From the NCBI GenBank assembly GCA_946902985.2, contig OX336389.2:985302482-985366481 (forward strand): a DNA stretch of 64,000 nt, in the 5' to 3' direction. The DNA comes from Meconema thalassinum. Its lineage: Eukaryota; Arthropoda; Insecta; Orthoptera; Tettigoniidae. A program made the translations under genes and the position numbers. This document shows, in pieces, positions 1 to 11,209 of the stretch (the stretch's first letter is position 1; each line of letters begins with the position of its first letter). The notes beneath the pieces are model-generated. The model was not told the DNA's origin. It did no database searches and saw only the letters and a list, made by a program, of their open reading frames with translations.

Positions 1-969
1 GGTCGTTAGTGGCAAGTGCCCAATCATCTGCATAACCAAATTTCCTGGATTTTGTGGGGGGATGTCTGAAATATATAAATTGAACAGAAGTGGGGCAAGC
101 ACTGATCCTTGTGGAAGTCCATTGTTTAGTTTGCTGGATCTGCTGATTTCACTTCCCATGACTACGCGAAATGTTCTGTCACTCAGCATGTTGTTGATAA
201 GGTGAGCCAGACTCCTGCATGGAATCACTTTAAGGAGTTTACTGATAACTCCTTCTCTCCACACTGAGTCGTAAGCTGCCTTTAGGTCTACAAATGCTAC
301 TGAAGTCTTTAGTCTTTGATGGAATCCTGCTTCGATGAAGGTAGTTAATGACAGGACTTGATCGGCACAACTTCTTTGTGGTCTGAATCCTGCTTGTTCA
401 ATAGGGATAGTTTCGAACACTTTTGTAGCAATTCTATTCAAGATTAGTCTTTCCAGTAGTTTATAGCATGCACTGAGCAATGCTATTGGTCTATAGCTCT
501 CTGGTGTTTCACTAGGCTTTCCTGGTTTTAGTATTGCAATGACTTTACTCATTTTAAATAAGCGAGGTAGATTGCCTGTTCGAAGAATGTAAGTTAGAAA
601 CCTAAATAACCATAGTTTCGTATTTTCTCCACTATTAATCAGAAACTAGGGGTGAATCATCAAATCCCGGTGCTTTAACAGATTTCATATCTTCTAAAGC
701 TGCATCGATATCGTGCACACTAAATGGTCTAGTGTATTCCGAATGAAGGGGGCTTGTGGCCTTGAGACTGGTTAATTGCTTTTTGATATTTCTTGTATGA
801 TTTCTGTCTCTCGGTGTCCTAGACAAAGCAACTATATGAGCAGCAATTTGGTTTGGAGTAACTGCAGGATTTTTACGAACAATGGGAGTGGCCCCACCAA
901 GCTTCCGTAACAATGACCATGCCTTTCTGCCCGATTCTCTGAAATTCATAGATGTTACAGTTTCAATCC
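1..969 (-). pseudogene. Jockey-like LINE reverse transcriptase, partial
   Basis: Minus-strand reverse transcriptase domain of a non-LTR retrotransposon, cut by the window edge. The YADD catalytic box reads at 34-23 and the motif NGLPQGSVLAPLLFN at about 122-75. The N-terminal part (635-969) has KSVKAPGFDD, a variant of the KAPGPDG motif of Jockey-type RTs. The frame shifts near 635, so it is dead. It continues the endonuclease at 1051-2069, from which it is separated by a 55-bp insertion. Assignment to the Jockey group is from these motifs and the endonuclease style, not from a tree. Confidence 0.8.
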
Positions 970-982
970 ATCTTTCTCTTCG

Positions 983-1037
983 AGGGGCCGATAACCTCGA
1001 TGTTAGGTCCCTTAAAACAACAATTATCATAATCATC
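983..1037 (+). mobile_element. 5'-truncated retroposon end with (ATC)n tail
   Basis: A 55-bp insertion ending in a CATCATC-type tail, flanked by an exact 13-bp duplication, atctttctcttcg, at 970-982 and 1038-1050. It splits the LINE reading frame around it. The body (ggggccgataacctcgatg...) matches the 3' end of the roughly 730-bp retroposon family at 46394, 47086, 48586 and 52307, so this is a severely 5'-truncated member mobilised by target-primed reverse transcription. Confidence 0.85.
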
Positions 1038-1050
1038 ATCTTTCTCTTCG

Positions 1051-2069
1051 GGCATTATCAAGATTATGAAGCAGTTCATCCCCGATTTCTTGTTCGCCAC
1101 TGGAAAGGAACTCTTGGTATAGCTCTTCATTTTCATCAGTCCATCCAGGAATGTATTCCTTTCTGTAACCTCTAGGAATGTGTCTTTTTGCTGTGGCAAT
1201 TACAGCACCCACAAATCTCTCATAGTTGTTGCTTGTTGGCGGTATCCATCTGACACATTTATCAAGGTCACTCGAGAACGCTTTCCAGTCTGCTTTCCTG
1301 AAGTTCCATCGTGGGCGAGGATAAGAAGTTACCAGAGGTATCTGCATTCCAACCTCAAGACGCACAGGACGATGTTGACTACGTGGGAAATCTTGAAGTA
1401 CTTTCCGTGAAGTAAACAGAGGTTGTTTATTTTGATCACTGGAAACAAAACATAGGTCTGGTTGAACTCCTTTCTCCATGCGGCAGATCTAAATGTACCT
1501 CTATCTTTTGCATCAAATATAAGATGAATGTCATGTTCCTCGAACCAATTCATGAGAGTGTCTCCATTAGAATCGGTGGCACTATAATTCCATTCTACAT
1601 GCTGACTGTTGAAATCTCCCACATAGATGGCTGGATGGTTTTGTACCTGAATCATCTGGGAGGGCCACGGAGAAAGTGGAGGCTTGTAGATGTTTGTAAT
1701 GATGAAATCTCCAACTTGGATGACTACAGTGTGAATGTCATATTTAGAGCTAGATGTGAGCAATGAAGCATTTTCAATGGTGCTGCGAACATATGTAGCT
1801 GTGCCATATGCATGGTGGTATGTCGCACCTACGATATCATATCCTGATATTTGCCCTCTGGTTTGTAATTGATGTTCGTCCACCACATGTGTTTCCTGAA
1901 TAGCAACCACATCGATGTTTTCATCTCGTAGGATTTTTGACAAGTAGTGGCATTTGGATTTACGTATGCCTTCTATATTTAGGTGAAGAACTTGAAGCGT
2001 AGGCCCGAAGGTCTTTGCCTGTTGGTTCTGAAAAGAACCATTTGAATGATTTTTCATTTTCATGTACAA
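1051..2069 (-). pseudogene. Jockey-like LINE apurinic endonuclease domain
   Basis: Exonuclease-endonuclease-phosphatase (EEP) domain of LINE ORF2, which nicks target DNA for retrotransposition. Visible motifs in order: LHLNIEGIR near the N-terminus, AIQETH, IVGATYHHAYGTATYVR, IYVGDFNSQHVEWNY and SQHRPVRLE, covering the expected catalytic N, E, D-x-N and H positions. A frameshift near 1470 separates the first 200 residues from the rest, and the 55-bp insertion at 983 breaks the link to the RT. No intact ORF1 is recognisable upstream. Clearly a dead copy. Confidence 0.82.
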
Positions 2070-2540
2070 TAGCCAGGAGATCGCTAGGATAGTCTGGCAG
2101 CCTGATCAATGTTGTTCGTTTAGCACCACCCAGGGAGCACGTGTAGGGTAATTTCAGGTTAAGACCTACGGACATGAGCAACTCCACTCCCCATAAACAA
2201 GGTGAAATAACATCGAGTCTGTCCTCGCGCATCTCGCGTTTTAAGCACACCCTAAACATGCGCCCTGTGTTGCGCCGACAAGGTTCGAAAAGCGATGATG
2301 CACATGGCGTTAGATGTTTGACATTTGGTGCTACGCTAGGCGACCGCAGTTTATAAATTTGACCCCCCACCAAGTTTGTGAGGACTTTTACGCCTCTGCT
2401 CAAGGGTACTTGTCGTAACCCTTCAAGGAAGCAGCCTGTTTCTCACCGTCTACTTTCGATCGTTTTCAAGATAAGATGCTGACCAGCAAAGCTTAAGGAG
2501 GAAATAAAGGGAAACTTGCCTCTTTTTGAAGTGTCTATCA
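2070..2540. other. No feature recognised
   Basis: Lies upstream (5') of the minus-strand LINE. An open frame on the minus strand at 1960-2403 has no recognisable ORF1 motif such as CCHC knuckles. It could be LINE 5' sequence, but I cannot support that. Confidence 0.4.
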
Positions 2541-3045
2541 TTGAGGCGGTGGCGCGCTAACTCGTGCCTCTCTGGCATCCGGAGAACGTGGGTTCGAATC
2601 CCACCTTGACCGTCATGAAATGGTTTTCGTGATTTCCTATTTGTAGCACTTCAGGCAAATGCCCGGATGGTTCCTTTCTATAGATCCACGGCAGATTTCC
2701 TTCCAAAATCCCTTCCCTAACCTTTCCTGAAAATAAATTAAATGGCCATTGGCTGCATTAATAGAATTATAATGACCTACTGAGGCTTTTACAGAGGCCG
2801 GCGGACCGAGATTTCGCCGAAGGAGATCTTTAACGTGCCAGTAAATCTACTGACACGGCTCCTTCGCACTTGCGCAACCTCAAATGTCAACTGACTACGC
2901 CAGCATTCGATCGTGCTACCTTGGGCACAGCAGACACCACACAGCCAGTCAGGTTATTAAGACAAATCCAATACACAGTCAAGTATATGGGGCTGATGAC
3001 CAAAATGTCCCTAGCACCTAAAAAGGAGTTAACTACAGTGCTTTC
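2541..3045 (+). mobile_element. tRNA-derived SINE, family C, interrupted
   Basis: Head resembles a tRNA, with a box B ggttcgaatcc at 2591-2601. The body (caaatgcccggatggttcc) and the tail (aagtatatggggctgat) match the copies at 23905 and, at the tail, 30776-32700. The body is split by a reverse-oriented family A SINE at about 2765-2965, and the tail resumes at 2966. Outer boundaries are approximate. Confidence 0.65.
2765..2965 (-). mobile_element. SINE family A, reversed, nested in SINE C
   Basis: The sequence ggagatctttaacgtgccag and the following cagtaaatctac are shared with the reversed copy at 14983-15204, and in reverse complement with the plus-strand copy at 3479. The tRNA-like head lies at the 2965 end. 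It is diverged and no target duplication is obvious. Confidence 0.65.
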
Positions 3046-3478
3046 TGCACCATAATCTAACGATACTCCGTTCACTCCTCCCCGAAAAAATAGCTCCAAC
3101 ATTACTGTATCTGGTGCCAATAAAGTTTTTCAGATAACTATGCTTTATTTTTATTAAAAAATAGGGAAACTTGATTTCAGGATGGGCCTCGTATATGTAT
3201 GCACAATATTAAAATTGGCAAAATTTACAGCCCATTTTTTTCAAGAAATATTCGATGAAAAAAATCAATAAAAATGCAAGCATAATCATTAAAAAATAAA
3301 AATTTAGCTCTCTCTCCTTATGGCGTTGATTGTTGAATTATTTGGACAGAAAATCTATGATGACTATTGGCTAGTAAAATATGGCTATCACTAATAAATT
3401 TAGATTAATTTGAACTATTGACAATATTTTAACAGAGTGAAACACATCACAATACACTTACCGAATAGACGATATAGG
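3046..3478. other. AT-rich spacer
   Basis: AT-rich sequence with no open frame or repeat that I recognise. Confidence 0.4.
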
Positions 3479-3685
3479 ACTCGACTGGCTGCGTGACTCG
3501 GCGGTAAAGTTCTCGCCTGCTGTTTCCAAGATTGTAGGATCGAATCCTGGCACAGTCATCTGGCATTTGAAGTGCGCAAATTTACTGGCACATTAAAGAC
3601 CCCCTTCGGGGTAAAATTCCGGCATCCCGGCGTCTCTAAAAGCCGGAGTAGTTAAAAGGGACATAAAACCAAAAACATTTTTTAT
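3479..3685 (+). mobile_element. tRNA-derived SINE, family A
   Basis: The head gactggctgcgtgactcggc is followed by a box B ggatcgaatcc at 3537-3547. Then comes the family core with ctggcacattaaagaccccc, and an end aaagggacataaaacc. The tRNA-like head indicates an RNA polymerase III internal promoter. Related copies are at 2765 (-), 14983 (-) and a worn one at 32949 (+). Confidence 0.75.
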
Positions 3686-4321
3686 TGTTAATGTTTCTCG
3701 AATTTTTATTTTTGCCCTTTTAGCTACAATTTATAGCCCAGTAAATCCATAAGCATCCTCACACTCCTTTGTCACAGAAGTATTTTGTGCAAATGAACAT
3801 AGAATGATCTGGGAAGATTTTTATTGCACTTATCGCACACGTTCCTCGTAGATTTATCCCTTCCTCATTCATACAAGTAGCAACAACCTTGTGAGAATAA
3901 CTACAATCACTACTTTGATCTAAACATTAACTGATTTGAAAGTCATCTACATGACCGCCTGGGTGGTGATGTTTCCTTTCCATGCTATCTGAGCACGAGG
4001 AGTCCGCAACTCTGAATAATTATTCTTTAACTGGTATCCCAATTGTTGGTTCCACGTACTAGACCACCCGACCATTGCCCACGCTTTACAAATTAGGATA
4101 TGAATACAGTTCACTATACCATAAACCATCCTTGTTATTATTGCCCCAAATTGCTGTATGATGGAAAAAGTTTCTAAAATTCAATTTCTGTTTAAACTAG
4201 GACTAAGTAATTTCCTGAAGGTTATTTTATGTTTCTCTGATTTAGTAAAGAGGAGATTGGTGTTTCCTTTAAGAATAGCAATAAATGAATGTAATCGCTC
4301 ACATATATATTTCTTTTCCAG
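3686..4321 (+). other. Probable intron end upstream of bbg exon
   Basis: No coding signal. It ends in a pyrimidine tract, ttcttttccag, at 4311-4321, a good 3' splice site feeding the large exon. This means an upstream exon should exist, probably left of the window. Confidence 0.55.
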
Positions 4322-7300
4322 GTGTTCGGGGAACTATGGACGCGCTGCTTGCTCTGGACTCGTTGACAGCACCCATCTCCAGCAAGTCACCTTCTGTTCA
4401 TGGTTACTCGCAGTCTTCCCTGAGTGACACATCACTATCACCCCCACCAAGTTTCTCCAGACTTCCCCCAGATGGCCATGAGTTTCCACCAAACTATCAG
4501 GAGCCAAACCACTTCAGTGTAGGAGTGCCTGCCCTCATTGAAATGGAAGTGCCATTGGACAAAAATTTACCATTGTGTGGTGGAAATGATCCAAACATGC
4601 ATTCTGACCTTGTACTTTCTTCGTCTCCTCCACCACTTCCTGCATCTGGTCCTCCCACTAGGAAGCCATCTATTGGGCAAGAAATGGAGCTTATGAGTGC
4701 ATCGAATCGAAAGTTATCTACTAGTTCAATATCGTCCACTACTGATGAAGTTGCAGCTCGTTCACCAGCTAGGAATTTACCATGGCGCAAAGATGAGAAG
4801 AGTGAACGCAGTGTTAGAGATAAAATTGCTATGTTCTCTAATGCACAGGATGGACAAACTTCAGTTTTGCCACCTCTACGACGGATGAGCAAATATAGCA
4901 GTTCAGAGGATGTTTTCTATCAGGACGATTCATTGGACAATACCTCAGCCACTTTGCCTCCAGGCAAAATGCTCTCCAGGTCAGTCCTCTCGGTTGATAA
5001 AATTGGGCAACGTAGTCCTTTCTCTGGACATCACCAAAATGATGTATCTCCTAATTTTACTGCACCATCCAACAATCTGTACAAGAAATCTTCCCAAATC
5101 TACAACAGCTCCAGTGATGTTTCGAGTACTGCATCAGTGACTAGTATCGAGACAACTAACCCTCCAAAATCCTTAGATTATAACACGAGAACACAAAGCT
5201 ACATGGACCTTCCTTCATCCTCCTCATCAGCTTATTCATCTGGCTCACCTGATTCATCGCTCTCTTCAACAACCTCGGCATATACGTTAGGTTATTCAAG
5301 TACTTTGCCACGAAAGCTTAATCACAACAGACATTCCACAGCTGCTCCTTCCACAGAAACAAGTCAGAAATCAAGTGTGGCTCCTTCTCTTTATCGTAGG
5401 ACTAGTTTCTGTGGAGCAACTGGTGCTAGTAATCTTCATTCAAGATCACAGAGTTTGGTTGATGTAGGAGCCATCCCATCCAATAAACGGAACAGCATAG
5501 CAGGATATAAAGCAACAGCAGAAGATATGCGGAAAGCTTCTCTGAATGCTCTTATCGAGCAGCGGCGACGTGGTATTTCCAAACTTCGAGGTCTTATCAT
5601 TCCAGAGAAAGTATTGGAGACAACAACAAACCAAGCAATAATTGATTTACCAGAAATTAAAAGCCGTGATTCTATTCTTTCTTCAAAACCCCAGCTACTA
5701 CCCAAAGATGATGCTAGACCATCATTTTCTAGGCATAGTAATGCAGCAACAAACAAGTGGGGAACTGCCACTTGCATGTCACTTGATAAAACAAGTTCAG
5801 GTGTGAATACATCAACAACTCCAGCAACAGCAGCAGCAGCAAATATCTCCTCTGTGCCTTGGAAGAGTCAAGCTCCAGTTGCAAACCTTCCAAAATATTC
5901 TCCTGCATTTAAAAGGAAAAGTCTTTCTGTGTATGGCATATCATCCTCAGCTTCTTCAGTGTCCTCATCCCTTAGCTCCAGTAGAGAAGAACTGAGACCA
6001 TTGTTCGAAAATGCTACAAATAATGTCCCTAAATCATGCCCACCTCCTTTACCCCCAATGAAACCACCCAGAAATGCAACTAGTGTAGGAAGTAGTATTA
6101 CCAAGTCTACACTCTCCCCTAACTATTCTTCCTCTCTGCTTACACATCCAGAGCCTCCCAAGTCCTTAGAGAGTATAACATCACCAACACGATCAGACTT
6201 GAGTTTTGAGTTCATGAGCAGCAACAGTAGTTCGCCTGATCTTAGGATGACTAATATTGTGCGTTCCAAAGATGAACTTGTTCAGTCTAATGCTCTAAAT
6301 AATAATGCTGGAAAAATTTCAAATGGAGAAATATATGGTAAAAGTCCAAAAAGTAATGGTACTCACTCAGAGAAAGGGATATTGCCCTCAGATATTGGAA
6401 GATCAGCAGCTGAAGATGATAGTGATAATGATTCTGCTGTGAGCTCTAGTCGCTCCAGTATTTCACATGGTTTTTCACCACCACCATCACCTTTACCTGA
6501 CAATGCTCCACACCGATCTATTGGAGATCATTCCAGTCGACAACACCTGGAAACAATTACAGGGAGCGATCCAGATAAACGGCCCCTTAGGCGGACACTA
6601 TCTTCGGAGACAACTGCTTCGGCTGCTTCTTCTACGGCTTCAACATTAACTTCGGGTTCACAAGCAAGTTGCAGCAGTAATGGTAGCTCGGGAAGTGACA
6701 GTAACAGGAGGGTTCTTAAGGCTCAGAGTGTTGAGGCCATCAACAGAAAGAATGTTCTTTCATCTGCTAGGTATAGCAGTGGGCGTGACTTAAAAGTTGG
6801 ATCACCCTTGATTCAAAGAAAATTTGATGAGAGTGAAGACCATATTTCAGCAAAAGAAAACAATCCAAGTGAGGATTCCCAGCTATTGGTATCCGGAAGA
6901 ACTGAAAATTATAGTGGTGTAGTGGAAGTGCAACACAGTGATGGAGAGTCTAAAGAATTGGATAGAGCTCATGAACCAGTCCAGTACAGGATGATGTCAT
7001 CAGAAAGTTTGCCAGATGGAACTATAAAGATGGCATACTTAGAAGTGGAAGAGAATGATAATATAGGCAGAACTAATGAAAATCTGCCATCAAATGAAAG
7101 TGATAGGTATCTGGACAGGGGTGGTGAGGAAGATGTCGATTCCGCATCATTTCCGACTCGTGCCACAGCTCCCCAGCCAGCTCCCAGGCGCATTATGACT
7201 CCTACATCAACCGGGAAAATATCACAAGGCAATGAAAACATCATTGAGAACAAACATCGTAACTCTGCTGCAGCAATGCCGAGTTACAGTGGGGATAAGC

Positions 7301-8067
7301 TTCAAGATAATGAGGTGTATAGGTTTGAGAAAAAAGTACATGTGGAATTAAATAGCAGCATTCCATTTGATTCAGATAGCCAAAATGGAAACATAACTTC
7401 AGAGATGAATGTAGAAACATACAATGCATCAGATGCATGGAAACTGAAATCCAGAGCACCAGTTGTTCCTCCGAAACCAAAACCAGTTCAGAGAAGAAGC
7501 AGCTTGAAGGGTGGTAATTCTACAGGTGAAGTCTCCACGGTTGATCCTGAGAATGGCTCTAGTGACAATTTGATAGATATTCTAACGGGACGGTCTGGGA
7601 AGCAAGAACATATCGTGAGCCGACTTCGTGAGCGTCAGAAGTCGGAGGGCATTAAAAAGTCTGATCCATTGGTGGATGAGAAAGAACTAGAAACGGAGCA
7701 ATTGTTACTCAGTGGAGGCAGGAAATCATCTCTCAACCCAGCAGAGCAGCCTGCTTCTCCTTCTAGTAGAATTCCAACTCAGTCTTCTCGAAATCTCAAC
7801 TGTCGACGTTCAGTCAGTGTGAACGACATCAAGAAGGCATTTGAGAAAGCTGAATTAGCTTTAGCTAATAGTGGACGTGCAAATAACAGCAGTAGTGTCA
7901 AGACTTCTAATAACCACATCCGAGTCTCATCTTTAGATTCCACAACAAGTGAAGATAGCATGGTACCTCCATTAGCTCGTTATGGGTCTGCTTCTAATCT
8001 ACATCGAGAGCAATACGGCAGCATCACGTCTTTGGCTTCTTCGTCTACCAGCCTCATATCACAGCAG
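4322..8067 (+). CDS. bbg: bbg-like large exon, disordered region
   Basis: A 3746-bp exon, open throughout, bounded by acceptor cag at 4319-4321 and donor CAG|GTATGT at 8068. Phase is two bases into a codon at entry and zero at exit. Composition is Ser-, Pro- and Asn-rich with polyproline stretches ([20 protein letters not shown]) that could bind SH3 or WW domains. Ordered islands include [20 protein letters not shown] and [17 protein letters not shown], the first recalling the segment upstream of the PDZs in IL16-like proteins. There are no premature stops over 1249 codons, strong evidence of constraint compared with the surrounding decayed elements. No transmembrane segment or signal peptide. 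Confidence 0.85.
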
Positions 8068-11000
8068 GTATGTAATGTTCCAGTAACTTAGGCTCCAATA
8101 TAGCTGGTTAGCTTAAGATATTAATTAGCCTTTCAAGATACGAGTGCCGGTGGCAGAGGTGGGAACTATTCTTTGTTTACTTGTGTCATGCTGTCAGCCT
8201 GCTCGGTTGACAGGAACAGTCGGCGGGTAGGATATGACTCAGCTCCAATAGCCATGGTCATTGTTCTCCTCTCCGTGGTGACATGAAATCCTGTTACGCT
8301 TAGCTGTGCTGCTGCGAAACAATTAGAAACACACCATTCTTAATTCACTCATTGTTATTAATTTTTCCATTCCCAATTCACAATATAACTTCTAATACAA
8401 GTAGCGCACACTCGGCTGCTTAACTTGTGCATGAGCTGCAGTCCGTCATCACTGAGTCCCCCTTCTCCTCCTGCTGCTTATTATCAACAAACGCTGGCGC
8501 TGCCAAGTTCAGTGGCAATCGGATCTTGAAAGGCTAATAACACACCTTATGAAATAACAGAATCTTCAACTACGGTAACCTATATAAATAAAATCCTAGC
8601 TTCTGTCTGTTGTCTTTTGGGACAACTTATGACAATTGGACTGCTAAGGCTACCTACCCCATCTGTTAGTTTGTGGCTTCATAGCAAGGAATCTGCTTGT
8701 CCTGAACATAAGCTCATGTAGTACATGGATTGTCTTTGTGCTGAATTTGACTGCTCACAGGCTGGATTGGTTGTTAATAATTATATTGCACTATTGAGTC
8801 AGGGAGGTGGACACATGGCCTGGGGGTAGGTTGTTCCTAAAAATGCCATTAGGATTGAATGCACTGTATTATTACCATTTGGTACTGATATCACTTCCTT
8901 TGAAAGTTATTGCAAAACAGTATAGCATAGTAAAGGCTGAGCACAATGCTAAATCTTGTAATCAAGTCACTCAATGGATATTGTATGTCCACCTTCTGGT
9001 ATTTTCGTGTTATAGATTATATTCAACAATGTTGCGAAAGTACAGGTCTGACGTTTGTTTTTGGCCGGTGGCTGAGAAACATATTGCTGCACTGTGCTAA
9101 CCATTCAAACTTCTTCCTTCGTTCCTTCTGAGCGTGCGTGCATGCAGTTGTTACTGTGCATGCTCACAATAGGAAGGCTGCTGGCTGGCTGCAGATTTCT
9201 ATGCAATAAGCAAGCACCGGCCAAAAACAAACTTCAGACCTGTACATGATATTATTAAGTCATAAAGAGAAAGAGTTTGAATTACAGGAGAAAGAGAAAC
9301 ACACTGTTCAGAAAATTGCAATTTAGGGGCGGTAAAGCTCCAAGCTAGAACACTTGGTCAGTGAATAGCCTGCAGGTGAAATGAGAAAGAAACAAAAACA
9401 ACCATAGGGTATGAACGTTAATGGGAATGAGTAATTTATGCCCGTTCAAAGACAAAAAAGAACAATGTTTGGAGCCAATATGATTTGAGAGAACTTTAGA
9501 AACAAGTTCCATGATTAACATGTTACAAGATGTCAATAAAGATGTATGCATGTACTGTATTAACGGATTACATAATAGGATTATGATTTAATTTATTCAT
9601 TTTCATTAGAGACTGATTTGCCTTTCAGCATCGAGTCAAGTCTCCAAACCTCTGTTCACGAACGAGCCACCTGCCATTAGCCGTTAGCACTGTGGCCTGC
9701 TCTTCTTCTATGCCCCTTACATTGTAATCGTTCAACACTGAATCTAACCAATGCCTCCTAGGTCTACCTCTTCTTCTCTTACCATCTATAATCAAGTTCA
9801 TTAATTTCCTAGGATCTAGGTAATCTCTCCTCCATTCTCATCGCATGATACAAGCGGCTTCGGTGGCGTAGTTGGTAGCATGCTGAACTGCTGTGCCCAA
9901 GATAGCGGGTTCAAACCCGGCCGAAGTCGTTGGATTTTATAGAGCGTTAAAATCCTTCAGTATGCCTTCCTTCGGAGGGGAAGTAAAGCCGGCGGTCCCA
10001 TGTCATAGATTTATGGTATGTAAAAGATCCTTCCACAGACTAAACTTGTGTGAAACTAAATTTCTTGGTTAGATTTCGTTGGAACACTCTATCAAAGTTC
10101 CAACGTTCACCACTAGGTATCTTGACATCTGGTAGCGAAAGTTGGAACTACCTGAAATTGAACGGAATGTGTAGCTCACCCTATGGGTGTCCGCTAGAAA
10201 CAGCTACAGCCTCTGGCGAGCCAAACATGTCCTCGGACACTTCCGGCACTAAAAGCCATCATCATCATCATCATCTTCATTTCCCCTTTTCCAGCTGACA
10301 CTGGGTGGGGGCAAATATGGTTCCTCTCCACTTTGTTCTGTCGTTCCACCATTCCTCTTCCGACACGGTGTTCCAAATCCAGGTTCCGTTTTCGAATGCT
10401 ATTCTTCACCGAGTCCATCCAACGCATTTTTGGTCTTCCTCGTCTTCTCTTCCCTGTCATCCGTCATTCCAGTGCTCGTCTTGGTAGCCTTACTTCATTC
10501 ATCCGTTTGACATGTCCAAACCATCTCAATCTGTTTTGCTCCAGTTTGTCATTTAGTTTCTGTACTCCCAGTTCTTTCCATATATCTTCATTTCTCACTC
10601 TCTCTCCTAGTTTTCTGGACCATATTTCTCAGGATTCTCATCTCAGCTGCCTGTACTCTGCTCTCATCCCTCTTAGTAATTGTCCAAGTATCTGCTGCAT
10701 ATGTCATTATAGGAACATAATATGCTTTGTACATAACTTCTTTAGCCTTAATTGGTATATCCTTGTTCCATACTAGTCCCCGTACCTGTTGGTAGAGAGC
10801 ACTCCCGAGTTGTATTCTTCTGCTAATTTCCAAATCTAGTCTTCCATCTTCAGTCAGTTCACCTCCCAAGTATTTGAAGTGTATCACCACTTCCAATTCC
10901 TTATCTCCTACTTTGATTACTCCTTTTCCTTCTTTCCTACCTCTACTCATCACCACTGTTTTAATCTTCTCCACATTTATCTTCAATGCCCATTGCTCAA

Positions 11001-11170
11001 TCTTTTAATTTATTACATCTAACTGTTCTTGTACCTCCATCTCATCCTCGCCCCAGATCACAACATCGTCTGCAAACATTACCTTCATATTTGCCCTACT
11101 ATAGTCTTTCATTGCTGCCTTCATGATGTCATCCATCACCATTACGAACAATAAGGGTGACAACACACAA

Positions 11171-11209
<39 letters not shown>

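Noticed and set aside
2541..2612. Possible tRNA gene
   Set aside because: The head of a SINE; box B is present but the acceptor and arm pairing fail and repeat sequence follows directly. The same holds for the heads at 3479, 9854, 27742 and 52512.
4158..4427. 89-codon frame overlapping the bbg exon start
   Set aside because: It crosses the splice acceptor and is in a different frame from the conserved exon.
10588..10776. Plus-strand frame 10333-10776 as a gene
   Set aside because: Antisense to the LINE RT C-terminus, which has many family motifs.
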